In this document: positions 22,741-34,204 of the stretch, piece by piece
Numbering within the stretch: position 1 is the stretch's first letter
How the letters are laid out: each line of letters begins with the position of its first letter
Assembly: GCA_026545225.1 (NCBI GenBank)
Contig: CM048845.1
Location: 62,893,033-62,957,032 of the forward strand
DNA length: 64,000 nucleotides
From: Cornus controversa
Taxonomy: Eukaryota > Streptophyta > Magnoliopsida > Cornales > Cornaceae
Reading direction: 5' to 3'
The notes under the pieces: model-generated
Seen by the model: only the letters and a program-made list of their open reading frames with translations
What the model was told of the DNA's origin: nothing
The model's database searches: none
Position numbers and translations under genes: made by a program

Positions 22741-23360
22741 ATTATAAAATGTCGGCCTATGTGAAAATAATTCATAGCACTTGGAGAAATGTGGTTGATC
22801 AAAAATCAGACACGTAAAGCATCAATTATTTACCAATAACCAATATGGAATCTTTGAAAGGTAACTTCTCTCTTTCTATTTTTTTTTATTTTTTTTATTA
22901 TACCTGTATTGTGAGCAAGATGTGTTATTTTTACATTTATACATTTTTTTTATATGCATTTTGGAATGAAATGTGTTAATGTAAATGAATTTTTTCTTAA
23001 AAATACATACAAGCTATTAAATTTTTCATTCTGAATTTTTTTATTTATTTTTGGTTATCTTTTTGTTGTTCAAGCCGCCTCCCTCAAATATTTTGTTGCC
23101 TCTGTCACTGCTGTACCACGTACTTAATAAAAAAAGTACGTAATGGGACATTTACGATAACCATGAGTTTATTTCTGTACCACATGTTTTACTTTTATTT
23201 AAGTTCAAGAAAAGTACAGTGTTAACTTATTGAGATAGTGAATGAGATAGTGAATTCATAAGAACATTAATTTCTATGGAAGTAGCTTAAATCGATACTT
23301 TCTACTAATTATATATAAAGTGAAAAATGTTATGATAACAACACAAATGAGGCAAGCTTA
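22741..23360. other. AT-rich intergenic DNA
   Basis: Nothing recognised. It lies where the missing 5' part of the NLR gene would be expected, but no P-loop motif was seen. Confidence 0.45.
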
Positions 23361-23364
23361 ACTA

Positions 23365-24725
23365 ACCCAAATGTTAAAATAACATTACATCAAACGTATT
23401 TCATTAAAAAATAATTATATATAAAATAACACCAGTTTTGGTATTACAAACTTTGTTAAATGACACTAATGAAATTTGTCGTTTTAATATTTTGTTCTTA
23501 AACAATTTTAATATTTTTATGAAAAATTTAAAATGAAACTGGCATTATTAGAAAATTGAAAAAATTATATTATGGTGACTAACCTAAACAAAATTACTCT
23601 AAAATGACCATAAAGTCAGAAAAAATTGGATAGTCACCAAAATTAAAGGGAGACGATATTCGCACTTCTTTATTTTTTTACATTTACACTCCTATTTTTA
23701 AAAAAAATGACATTTTTAACTTTAACTTCATAAGTAAATGATTATTTTTAAAAAAAATTACACAACCACCCCTTCTGATATTCCCTCATTGTCTTTAATA
23801 TTTTCAATCTCTTTTAACAAGTTCCAAAAAAAAATTACACAAAAAAAGACTCAAAAAATAGTTATCTCTTTCTCTTTTGACCAATCTAAAAATAAATAAA
23901 AATTATCTAAGTACCAAAAAAAAAATTATATTTATTGAATAAAGTATTTCTTTTGATAAGAACTAAAAAAAAAGATAAAAAAAAAAGTTCTCTATAGGAC
24001 CCCAAAGAAGAGTATACTACGCAAAAATAAAAAGACCTAAAATTTTTTTTTTATCTCTGATGAATAAACTATTTTAATTGATATGACCGAGAAAAAAGAA
24101 GTTTGGTACGTAAAAAAGAAAAATACCCAAAAGAAATTATCTGTTGAATAAATTATATCATAAGACATCACTAAAAATATATATATATATATGATGCACA
24201 AAAAAAAGGATACAAAAAGAAAGTTCTTCATGTTGAATAAATTCTCTTAATTTTGACAGGACCGAAAAAAAATATACCAAAAAAATAGAGTACCCGTTAT
24301 CTCTTTTATCACTTTTGACTGGATATCTCAATTGAATAAATTATCACTTTTGACTGGATAAAAAAAAGTACTCAAGAAAAAAGTTCTTTTTGGTCGGAAC
24401 CCAAAAGAAATTATTAAACGAAATAAGAAGAATTAAAATTTATTTGTATAAAGGGTAGTTACGGTATTATAAAATAAGGGATGATGCATTAATGATGTTA
24501 GGGACCTTCTTGTCATTTTATTTAAAAGATAAATGTTAGTAGAGTGCAACTGTGGAAAAGCGAAGTGCGGATATCGCCTCCCAAATTAAAACTTAAGTAC
24601 TGATGAATGACTATTTGAGGGTAATTTGATAAAACACTTCATGTTTATTAAACATTCTAAAAATAATTTTAAATGATGAAATTGTCATTCAATATAAAGA
24701 TAACTCCTTGAATTCATCCTCCCTT
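23365..24725. repeat. Dispersed non-coding repeat, first copy (interrupted)
   Basis: The text from CCAAATGTTAAAATAACA through GGTGACTAACCTAAACAAAA to TCAATATAAAGATAACTCC recurs at 24749-25160. This copy is split by the 935 bp TIR element at 23648-24582. It is non-coding and of unknown class. Confidence 0.75.
23648..24582. mobile_element. Non-autonomous TIR transposon (935 bp)
   Basis: The ends are inverted repeats of 21 bp with two mismatches: GGGAGACGATATTCGCACTT on the left and GGGAGGCGATATCCGCACTT as the complement of the right. Weaker pairing continues for some 20 bases more. The direct repeat AAATTAAA (8 bp) flanks it at 23640-23647 and 24583-24590. An 8 bp duplication would suit hAT, but the G-rich termini look more Mutator-like, so the superfamily is open. 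The interior is A-rich with a diverged repeated motif TTGAATAAATTAT and has no coding capacity. It sits inside a dispersed repeat, and removing it restores that repeat. Confidence 0.72.
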
Positions 24726-24748
24726 TTTCTTTTCTCAATATAAAGATA

Positions 24749-25160
24749 ATCCAAATGTTAAAATAACACTACATCAAACGTATTCTGTTAATTTTTTATA
24801 TATATAAAATAACACCATTTTTCATATTACAAACTTGGTTAAATGACACTAATTAAACTTGTCATTTTAATATTTTGTTCTTAAATAATTTTAATATGTT
24901 TATGAAAAATTTAAAATGAAACTAACATTATTAGAAAAGTGAAAAAATTAGACTATGGTGACCAAACTTAAACAAAATTACTCTAAAGTGACCATAAAGA
25001 CAGAAAAAGATGAACAGTCACCAAAATTAAAACTTAATTGCTAATGAGTGACTATTTGAGGGTAATTTGGTAAAACACTTCATATTTATTTAACATTCTA
25101 AAAATAATTTTAGATGATGAAATTATCATTCAATATAAAAATAACTCTTTGAAATTATCC
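24749..25160. repeat. Dispersed non-coding repeat, second copy
   Basis: This direct copy of the interrupted repeat lies immediately downstream. It contains GGTGACCAAACTTAAACAAA and AGTGACTATTTGAGGGTAAT. A partial inverted copy lies at about 25690-25805. Confidence 0.78.
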
Positions 25161-26016
25161 TCCTATTTTTTTTCTTTGGCAAAGAGATCAAAATTTTTAT
25201 TAGATGAACATGACAAACATCATAAACAACTCCCCACCAAAATCAATTAGACAAACTATTTGCTTATTGGTCGCATTATGCATCTTTAGTACCTTTAAAA
25301 CAAATAATTCAAGGGATCTAATAAATATTTCAACTAAAGCAAACACATGTTCCAAGAAAAGGGAGAAGAAAAAAAAAAGGGAATGAAGTGCATTATGAAG
25401 TTCTCTATACTACATGTTTTCAATAATACGAGGGTAAAAGCCAAACACATGTTCTCAATAATATGTTTTCTCACTTTTATTGAATGAGGAAAAAAAAAGA
25501 CAACAAACAGATGTAATCTTGAAAAAATCGTGAGTTCCTTCCCATCTTTGTCTTCTCCTCCAAGACCCACCCGATTTGGTAGAATGAGCTATCTTCTTAT
25601 TAGACAACTTGGAGCAATATGTTTAATTGAGGTTAATGTAAATGGTACATTTGTTCAATTATAAAATAATTTATCAGAGGATGATATTTACCTAATAAAT
25701 CATCAAATGGTCACTCATCAGCAATTAAGTTTCAATTTTGGTGACTATTCAATTTTGTTTTAACTTTTTGGTCACTTTAGAATAATTTTGTTTAGAATCC
25801 AATTTTTTCCAAAAAAATTGAAAAATTGAAAATTAAAATTGTTAATACCTTCAAAATTGTTATAGGTATATTAGAGAAATACCTGGCATGAAATCATGTC
25901 TAACAAATAAAAAAGACCAGCATAATTTTTTAAAACAAGAAAGATGATCCTTTTTATAATGAGAAATTCATCTGCGCCACTCCAATTTATAGTTAAAAAT
26001 AACAATAATGATTTTA
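25161..26016. other. AT-rich intergenic DNA with an inverted repeat fragment
   Basis: At about 25690-25805 the complement of the 24749-25160 repeat is recognisable (CAAATGGTCACTCATCAGCA and TTTTGGTGACTATTCAATTT). Otherwise nothing was recognised. Confidence 0.55.
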
Positions 26017-26492
26017 GGGTAAATATCATTAATATCTCATGAGGTTTGATGTATTGTCACGCGATTACAATTTTATAAAATTTTATTATTAACACCCTTT
26101 GTAGTTTGTGCCGTATATCACATACAATCCCTCTTGTTTTTTCATGATAAAATGATCATACTGTCCTTTGAGTTCTGACCTAATCATTTTGAATATTAAA
26201 TTTATCCATTTAATCTTGTGTGATGAATGGAAACACCCCAAACGTGCCATATAATTATATACCCCCAACTATTCATCATCATCATCATCATCATATATAT
26301 ATATTATGTCGATGGTACAATCGTTGAATCAACCTGTAAATTAGGTTATAAAATAAAGGTAGAGAGAAGAAACAAGTACGATGTGGCCGGGTATGCACTC
26401 TTAAGAATATTCTCATATGCAGATCGGTGGTGATGGCCAGGGGATGGCTGATTGGTGGTTGACGAATCTGTCAAAGATGGCTCACCACAACT

Positions 26493-26566
26493 GGACACAG
26501 TAGCAAATGACCAGATCTAGTTCTGATTCGCGTCAGAACTAGATCTGGTCATTTGCTACTGTGTCC
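26493..26566. repeat. Perfect 34 bp inverted repeat with 6-base loop
   Basis: The arms at 26493-26526 and 26533-26566 are exact complements, beginning GGACACAGTAGCAAATGACC, around the loop TTCGCG. It lies inside the second Mutator-like element, at the edge of the minus-strand frame. Confidence 0.95.
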
Positions 26567-26753
26567 ACATCGAAACAGTGAGGCCTTCCTTTGTAGTCAT
26601 TTCTTCTGATAAGAGGTTAAACAATACTTCTTCTTGAAGTACTGATTTTGGACTCCCTCTCGTGGTTGCCTTCAGCTCAGATCTCACCGCTCTGAAATTT
26701 TCGTTCTCTCTGATTGTTCCAGGTTCTAATCTTCTATGTAATTGGTTCTCCAA
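26556..26753 (-). CDS. Unrecognised 65-residue frame inside the Mutator-like element
   Basis: The minus-strand frame starts MENQLHRRLEPGTIRENENF and ends with the hairpin arm (VSMWTQ, then stop). It is charged and not low-complexity, unlike its surroundings. I do not recognise a family. It may be a captured fragment of a host gene carried by the element, or a chance frame. Its C-terminus is determined by the inverted duplication, so the original frame may have continued differently. Confidence 0.25.
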   Translation of the reverse strand: MENQLHRRLEPGTIRENENFRAVRSELKATTRGSPKSVLQEEVLFNLLSEEMTTKEGLTVSMWTQ

Positions 26754-27782
26754 ATAAATAGACGTTGGGGAGAATCTGAAATTGATTGATTTGGTTTTAA
26801 TTTGATGATTTTTATTTTATTTTCAATTTTCTCTGTTTTGTGAATGATTGTTTAGTATTATTGTTTTTATAAGAATTCACAAATGGGTTTGATTTTCTAA
26901 TTTTGTTTATGGTTACTTTCATCTGATTAGACAATGAAATTCACAAATGGGTTTGCCTTTTATCTATAATTTCTCTCGTTACATCATTTGTTGGTTGGGC
27001 TTGTAATTGCTATCCATTTTTTTAATTATTATTTTTGGAAGAGAATCAATTTGAAGGTGGGTTCGGCTCTTGGAGTTGTTGTGTGTGTGCTCAGCAAACA
27101 TGGGACTTGGCGGTGAAGCTTCGGATGGCGAAGACTCACCAGTGGTGAATTGGCAGAGAATGTGGTAGAGATTGACCCAGACAGCGAAGACTCGAAAATG
27201 AACGGTAGAGCTTCGGACATGGTGACTTCGGCAATAGTTACTTGAGGTGATGGAACTTCGGATGGAGTTTTCAAGAGGTGGCGGTGTTTCGGTGATGGTT
27301 CAGTGAACCAATAAGAATCCATGTCTCAACAACTAGTGTAAATATTAAGTGCACCCGGTGCAACGTGCAGAGGGCTGGAATTCACCGGACGCACGATGCG
27401 CCTGCGCAACCAATAACTACTCCAACAACTAATGGAGTTCCGGCATTTAATTTGGCAGTGAGAACACTTGTGTGATGAACCCAACGATTTAATCAAACTA
27501 AAATCATAACACCTTCAACCCAAGTACCAATTTCATTAGTCAGCTTTAGAGAAAGAAAATCATTTCAGAATTGTAGGGAGAGAGACTTATAATTTATAAG
27601 TTTTTTGGTCATTTAGAAATTATGATATTTTATAACAGAAATAAATTAAATAATAAGGGATAGTTTAGACATTTTACGGTACTTTTAAATGAAAAAAATG
27701 ACAGAAATGTTTGAGATGAAATTTTACAAAATTCTAGCCTTGTGACAATATATTAAATCTTAAAAGAAACTCATATTTACTC

Positions 27783-28150
27783 ATAATTTTATTTAAAGAT
27801 AACGTTGTAAGATTACATAAAGAGTAATGATAGTAAAATCCAACCAAACAATTGAATTATAACTGAAGTTTCTTGTTATCTACACAATGTACAAATGGAT
27901 CCCATACATCATTGTCACATGCGTGGCCTGAGGATATATCAAGAGCCACGACTACTCTTTTTCAAATCATTTTCCTTGTATAAATCATATGCAATGAACT
28001 CACACATATGCGCATGTATATATATATATATATATGTATGCATATAGTTAAAAACGTGCAGTCCTACTAACAGCCGCACACCTTTTAACAGTAGCATTAT
28101 ACAAACATACAGGTAAAAACGTGCAGCCGTGCTCACTGCCTCATGCCGTC
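27783..28150. other. Intergenic DNA upstream of the F-box gene
   Basis: A (TA)n run lies at 28016-28037. A short direct repeat, TTAAAAACGTGCAG and TAAAAACGTGCAG, occurs near 28048 and 28114; both copies are followed by a CACTG/CAGCCG-type stretch and may belong to the F-box promoter. Confidence 0.45.
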
Positions 28151-28154
28151 ACAC

Positions 28155-28162
28155 TATATATT
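28155..28162 (+). promoter_or_regulatory. Possible TATA box of the F-box gene
   Basis: TATATATT lies 57 bases before the ATG at 28212, a normal distance for a plant promoter with a short leader. It rests on spacing and composition only. Confidence 0.4.
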
Positions 28163-28358
28163 GTTGTTGAGGGAACACAAAATCTCACCGTAATAGCTAG
28201 AGAGAGGAACCATGGAGTGTGATGACGATACGTCTAATACTATGCCAGTTAAGGCGAAGATGAGGGTGCTTCTTGGGTCTCCACCTCTCAAAAGACACAA
28301 ATCATTCTAATCTTCATCACCCTCCGTGTCAATACCAGCAAAATCCCTCTTCGATAAG

Positions 28359-28725
28359 TGTGACGAAGAAAAAATACCCGGCTGAAGATGACACGTGAAA
28401 ATAACAGTTCAGAGTACACACGGCAACCACGTCATAAGGGATGTGCCATCTTCTAGGTCATTTATCGCTAGACGACAAAGACACAAGGGAAGATCAAAAC
28501 TCTCCATTTAATTACGGAACGAGACACTGAATTCTTACAATAAACCAAGGCATAATTTCATGAGTGCAATCAAATCCCAAAAAGGGTGGAGTGATTACAG
28601 GCACTATTAATGTATTCGCAAAAATTATATGAGGAGGAGAAAGTAAATGAGAAAGGCATCGCCTTGAATAAGAAAAATTATGAGAAATTTCTTCTAAGTG
28701 TGGTGACAATTTTTTTGTACCTACA
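28359..28725 (+). repeat. 5' LTR of Tat copy 1
   Basis: 367 bp from TGTGACGAAG to TACCTACA. It matches 37874-38242 and the 5' LTR of copy 2 (42158-42502). The primer-binding region CTTGGCGCTGTCTATGGGAA follows immediately. Confidence 0.92.
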
Positions 28726-28838
28726 CTTGGCGCTGTCTATGGGAAACGACGTACTCAAAAATTCCTTAGGAATTTATGCCAGTATAGCTACATTCTGGAA
28801 TCATAGTAGGACAACAAGCACCTATCCACAACTAGAGG

Positions 28839-30130
28839 ATGGAACAGAATTTGACACACGAACAGATCCTACAAGAAATGCGAGAATAATTGGAGGAATC
28901 TAATCGGCGCAACGATTTGCTCCAGGAGATGATAGCCTGGCTCATGGGAAAGTAACCTGAGAATTCCTCACCTAGCAAGGAGAATTTAAAGGAACACAAT
29001 TCCGCTCGGAAGGGAGATCAAAATCTCGACCGACTGGAGTCTCACGTTATCAGATCGAACATCTAGCTCAATGCAATTGCCGAACGATCAGAGAAGGTCG
29101 ATGCCGACATCAAAGACCTAAAGAACCAAACTCCAGCAGATCTGGCAACTCAGGTGACTAGCAAGGTAGTGAAATCCCCTTTCACAGAAGAAATAAGGAA
29201 CTCCCCAAACCCGAGGAAGTTTGTACTCCCAAGCTTCATCACCTTTGACGAGATGACCGGTCCCCTTGATCATCTCTTCCACATGCAGCAAAGGATGACT
29301 CTATATGCGAAAGATGAGAACCTCATATGCAAAGTCTTTCCGACCAGCCTCATCGGATCTGCTCTGACCTAATTCAAGCAACAGCCATCGGGCACGATCC
29401 CCAGCTTTAAGAAACTGTGCGAGCTTTTCATCGCTCAGTACATTGGCAACCAAAGACAAAAGAAAACCATATTTTCATTATGAGATAGACAAAGGGGGAG
29501 ACCCTGAAATCCTTCATGACCAGATTCAATTTAGAAATGTCCCTGATTGATGGTTGCGACCAAGCCGTAGGGGTAGAGGCCTTCAAGATGGCCATGATCC
29601 CTGTATCCAAATTCCACTCATCCTTTGTCAGAAAACCCCCAGGACCATGGGAGATCTGAACGCGAAAGTACAGGGATACCTCAGTCTTGAGGAAGATGAA
29701 GCGTTGCGTCAACAGAGATCAGCCCTAATAAGCATCGGCTCCCAATCCAAAGAAAAAAGGGCATAAACTGAAGGGCCAGGGTAGGGTCCTTCCCATTCTA
29801 ATGAAATTTGAGAAGCGACCCATATTTGAGGAGAAGAATACCCCACTGAAGTGTACTTTGGCCAGGTTGTACCAAGAAAACAAGGGTTGAGGCATATTCC
29901 GAACACCACCTCCTATCCAGATTCCAGCTGAGCTTAGAGATAAGAGCAAGCACTGCGCCTTACGTCAGGATTACGAGCACACCACGAACGAGTGCCAAAA
30001 TTTGAGGGGACAGACGGAGGCGATCATAGCTAAGGGAGGTCTGACTGAATATGTGGTAAAGGAACACCCCAATCAATACAAACGTCAGATCCCCGAACGT
30101 AGAGAAAACTCGAATCTAAACTCAGTAAGG
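28839..30130 (+). pseudogene. Tat copy 1 gag
   Basis: The frame starts at ATG 28839 (MEQNLTHEQILQEMRE, then stop). It continues with KNQTPADLATQVTSKVV near 29115-29165 and the capsid motif FPTSLIGSALT near 29340-29370, directly followed by a stop where family members have WF. Next come FKQQPSGTIPSF and LCELFIAQYIGN. A decayed zinc knuckle lies at 29950-30000 (HCALRQDYEHTTNEC); the equivalent in copy 2 is HCAFHHDYGHTTNKC, so a zinc ligand is altered here. GGLTEYVVKEHPNQ follows. Several stops and frame changes interrupt the domain. Gag normally assembles the retrotransposon particle. Confidence 0.87.
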
Positions 30131-30239
30131 ACGATCAATACCATACATGGTTACTCAACTTAGGAGGATCAATGTACGGGCAGATCCTACCTCTGTCAGG
30201 CAAAAAGACTACAGAAGATGGTAGAGATCAACTCGGTCT

Positions 30240-30620
30240 AAAGCAAGAGAACTGACGCTCTATTCACATTTGACAATCCAGACCTAATGAGGGTACAGCT
30301 CCCTCATGAGGATCCGTTAGTGGTTAGCTTGCTGGTAGCAAACTGCCGGTTAAAAAGAGTACTTGTCGATGCAGGATCAAAACTGCTAACATAATGGCAC
30401 TTGAGGTTTACAAGAAATAGGGATCGAAAATGATCAAATCAAACCAACATAGGGCCCGCTCATAGGGTTCGATGGAAATAAAGTCACCCTGATCGGAATG
30501 ATACCATTGTCTGTAACTACCGCACAGAGAACACTTAGAGAATAATTCGTGATAGCCGACGTTCACTCATCATACAACCTCATTATGGGAAGGAGATGAA
30601 CCCACAGGATACATGTGGTG
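30240..30620 (+). pseudogene. Tat copy 1 protease
   Basis: The translated segment contains CRLKRVLVDAGSK, corresponding to LIDAGSSVNIM in copy 2. A frameshift follows directly after the active site. Downstream pieces GPLIGFDGNKVT, the SVTTAQRTL-like stretch and HSSYNLIMGRR are found in order. In plant gypsy proteases the active site is D(S/T/A)GSS. The catalytic Asp is present but the third Ser is lost with the frame. Confidence 0.75.
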
Positions 30621-31039
30621 CCATCGACCCTGCACCAGGTGATGAGGTGTTTAACCCCTAACAGAAAAGGAACAGTGGACTTCCTTGGTGACCAAGTAGC
30701 ATCAAAAGAGTACTACTTGCGCACAATCAAGTGCACGCCAAACAAGGGAGATGGAAATACAGAGACAGACACCCAATAGTAATCACAGAAGCCAGGCACA
30801 CCTGAGGAAGAGGACACCAAAAACATAGCTCAGCCCATAAAACTGCTCTAGGTGGTCTAACTTGGAAATCCAGGAGAAAGTAAAAGTACACAAATTGAGA
30901 CACTTCTGTAGGAGGAGAGAGACTAACTGATCGATGTACTGAGAAGGAATAGAGACGTATTTTCTTGGAGTCATCTCGACATGCCTGGCATAAACCCTAA
31001 CCTCGCAGAACATTCTCTGAACATGAACCCCACCAGCAT

Positions 31040-31700
31040 CCCTGTTAAGCAAAAATAGAGGAGGTTCTCCCCGGAGAGAAATAGGATAATCACCGAAGAA
31101 GTCGGTCGTCTGCTTTTGGCGGGTTTCATCAGAAAAGTAAGGTACCCAGAATGGCTTTCGAATGTAGTGGTGGTAAAGAAGAAGAATGGGAAATGGAGAG
31201 TGTGCATCGACTTCACTAACTTAAACAAAACATATCCGAAAGAAAGTTACCCTCTTCCAAAAATAGATCAGATGGTAGACACTATCTCCGGGTACGAATG
31301 ACTGACCTTCTTGGATGCCTACTCGGGCTATAATCAGATCCCGATGAACCTAAGAGATAAAGATAAGACATCATTCATCATCGAATGGGGCATTTACTGT
31401 TACAAGGTAATGCCCATCGAATTGAAAAATGCAAGGGCAACGTACCAGAGGATGATCAACAGAGTCTTCAAGAATCAGATCATAGAAACTGTGGAAACCT
31501 ATATTGATGACATGGTGGTCAAAAGCAAAAGGAGGCAGGATCACCTACAACATTTGCAAGAAATATGAAGCCCTCAGAAAACACCGAGTAAAGTTAAATC
31601 CGATGAAGTGCTCGTTCGGAGTTTTATTGGGATAGTTCCTTGGCCATATGGTCAGTACAATTGGAATTGAGATGAGTCCATCACAGGCGTCAGCGCTGAT
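31040..31700 (+). pseudogene. Tat copy 1 reverse transcriptase
   Basis: Landmarks in order are GFIRKVRYPEWLSNVVVVKK, WRVCIDFTNLNKTYPKESYP, a TGA stop, LTFLDAYSGYNQIPMN, KTSFIIEWGIYCYKVMP, LKNARATYQRMINRVF, and the catalytic box YIDDMVVKSK near 31500-31530. This is a complete gypsy RT palm, broken only by single-base stops near 31300 and 31566. It would copy the RNA template in an active element. Confidence 0.92.
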
Positions 31701-32580
31701 CTAAATTTTAAAACCAAAAACTCATCGGGAAGTGCAAGTCCTAACAGGCCGAATTGCTGTTCTAAGTCGATTTATATCCCGCCTCTCGAACAGATGCAAA
31801 CCCTTCTTCGATGCCATCAGAAATAAAAAAGGGGATATATGGGGAATAAATCAGATAGAAGTGTTGAGAATGTTGAAGGAGTATATGGCCTCGGCGCCAA
31901 TCCTCTCGATTCTGAGGCCCGACGAGATGTTGTATCTGTACCTAACAGTGTCAAAGATATCTATGAGTGCCACATTGGTCCGAGAAGAAGATCGGAGGCA
32001 ATAACCAATATATTATTCCAATAAGACAATGACAGACGTAGAAAATAGATATTCAAAAGTAGAGAAGCTGATCTTGGCCCTCGTGCATGAAAATAAGAAA
32101 TTGAGGCACTACTTCGAGTCCCACCCGATAATCGTTCCGACAAACTTGCCACTCAAGACAATCCTCAGCAAACCAGACATGACTGGGAGATTGATGAAGT
32201 GGGCCATGGACCTCAGCGCTTACGACATCCGTTTTGAGCCCCGAACGGCCAAAAAGGGTCAAGTGTTGGCCGAATTCCTGTTGGAGTGTGACGAACCAGA
32301 AGACGAAGAGGATAATCACCCTATGTGGGAGATATATGTTGACAGATTATCAAGTCAAACAGGATTAGGGGCTGGGATTGAGGTTAGCACCCCAGATGGG
32401 ACTACCCTGCATCATGCGGTAAGATTTGATTTTGAAGCCTCTAACAATGTGGCAAAGTACAAGGCTCTCCTTGCAGGAAATTGTCATTCTTTTAGCGATT
32501 CCCAACTAGTTGTTAATCAAGTCAATAGTAAATACCAAGCGAAGGAAATAAGATGAACGCCTACCGAGAAACGGTGCCCG
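31700..32580 (+). pseudogene. Tat copy 1 dual RNase H
   Basis: The first RNase H runs through LYLYLTVSKISMSATLVREE, NRYSKVEKLILALVHENKKL and KPDMTGRLMKWAMDLSAYDI (31930-32240). A second follows with WEIYVDRLSSQTGLGAGIEV, VRFDFEASNNVAKYKALLAG and FSDSQLVVNQVNSKYQAKE (32325-32550). Two consecutive RNase H domains, the second of archaeal type, are reported for the Tat lineage. In the second domain the usual YVDGSS reads YVDRLS and NEAEYEAL reads NVAKYKAL, so key acidic positions are partly changed (compare copy 2, YVDGSS). Confidence 0.85.
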
Positions 32581-32799
32581 AGAGTCTGAAAGAATTTGAT
32601 GAAGTAAGGCTTAACCACATTTCGCGTGAGAGGAATGAAGTGGCTGACTGGTTAGCCTATTCGGCTTCCTATGCAGACGAATCCTTAACCAGGGTATCCT
32701 CCATAAAAGAATTAAATAAACCAAGCATTACCAAACCACTAGAGGTGTTCGTCATTCCAAGAGAGCCGAGCTGGATGGACCCGATGAAGCGTATCTAAA

Positions 32800-34025
32800 G
32801 AACGAGATCCTTCTCGAATGAAAAGGAAAGTCAAAAAAGCTAAAGATGAAAGCAACCAAATACACCATAGTTAATGATCGCCTCTACAGGAGATCGTATT
32901 TAGGATTGTTGGTACGATGCCTGACACCATTGGAAGCAATCAGAGTCCTGAAGGAAATCCACGAAGGTGTTTGCGGGAACCATTTGGGAGGAAGGTCATT
33001 ATCTCACAAAGCTCGCTCTGATGCTGGGGTACTTCTGGCCATACATGGCATATGACACGACGGAGTATTCTGAAAATTGTGATAAGTGCCAAAAGCACGG
33101 TCAACTGCTACACCAACCACCAGGAAACCTAAATCCAATAACCAGCCCTTGGCCTTTCGCCCAATGGGGAATAGATATGGTCTGCCCTTTGTCGACTGCA
33201 ACACAGAAAAAGAAATACGTCCTCCTGGCTACAGACTATTTCACCAAATGGGTGGAAGCAAAGGCATACACCACAGTAACTCATTCGCAAGTTGAAAAGT
33301 TTATCTGGAATAACATTATATGCCGTTTTGGCATCCGTACATCGATAATTATGGATAACGGGAAAAATCTAGACAACGAGTTCATTCAGGGGTTTTTCAT
33401 GAAGTATGGGATAAACCAAAAACTTTCCTCAAGATCATACCCACAAGGGAACGAGCAGGCTGAGATCACAAACAGGACCATCTTTGAGAACATAAAGAAA
33501 AGCTAGAAGAAAGGAAAGGCCACTGGCTAGAAGTTTTGTCGAACGTACTCTAGGCCTACTGAACCACTCCTCGCCGACCGACCTGAAATAGCCCTTTTAG
33601 CATGACGTATAGAATGCAGGCTGTGGTTCTAGTCGAGCTCAGAGTTCCCACCTTAAGGACCAAATCGTTCGAAGAGCAAAAAAATAACCTTCAGATCGAG
33701 CACAATCTGGACTTGCTTGAGGAAAAGAGAGAAGCTGCGTAGATCAGGATGACGGCCTACCAGTAGAACCTTCGCAGGGCTTATAACCAAAAAGTCAAAC
33801 ACCGATTGTTCGAACGGGGAGACTAGGTCTTACGCAAAGTGACCAATAACACCATAGAGCTAAATGCGGGCAAATTAGCAGCAAAATGGGAAGGCCCATT
33901 CAAGATAATTGAACTCATTGGAAAAGGGAGCTTATAGATTACAGAGGATTCACAATAATAGAGCCATAGTTGAAAAGCCTTAGAACGCAATGCACCTGGA
34001 AAGGTGTTATGTATGAACTCCTGTA
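32800..34025 (+). pseudogene. Tat copy 1 integrase
   Basis: The zinc-binding HHCC module is visible (EIHEGVCGNHLGGRSLSHKA, then YSENCDKCQKHG; 32955-33100). The catalytic core follows with WGIDMVCPL near 33165, IIMDNGKNLDNEFI near 33345, and NEQAEITNRTIFENIK near 33450-33500, supplying the D, D and E. The C-terminal part has stops but still shows NAGKLAAKWEGPFKIIELIG near 33865-33930. The core from 32967 to 33506 is one open frame, the best-preserved stretch of the element. The family usually reads YPQGNGQAE where this copy has YPQGNEQAE. Confidence 0.9.
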
Positions 34026-34204
34026 AGCCCTTTTTTTTTAAATTCAATAAAGTTAATGGAAATCCCACATCGAATTGTTGGGAGCTTTCCCTAAATTGAT
34101 ATAACGAATTTCGCCTACTAGTCACAAAGGCAGTTGGATTGTGCAACGAGGTGAAACCCATTGTGCAATCCCACTGTCTTGCCATTTTTAGGATTTTCAC
34201 AATG

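Larger units (their letters stand above)
26017..27782. mobile_element. Second Mutator-like TIR element, possible gene capture
   Basis: The left end GGGTAAATATCATTAATATC is related to the element at 11869-13309. Like it, it continues with TATTGTCACGCGATTACAA. The right end is a more diverged inverted copy (TTGTGACAATATATTAAATC ... TATTTACTC). A 9 bp duplication with one mismatch flanks it: ATGATTTTA at 26008-26016 and ATAATTTTA at 27783-27791. There is no transposase. The interior holds a perfect hairpin and a minus-strand frame (26556-26753) with non-repetitive, protein-like composition. Such content is what Pack-MULEs carry, but no parent gene was recognised. Confidence 0.65.

Noticed and set aside
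26493..26566. Annotated microRNA precursor
   Set aside because: Perfect pairing over the whole arm and a location in a transposon do not fit a typical plant miRNA; kept only as a structural hairpin.
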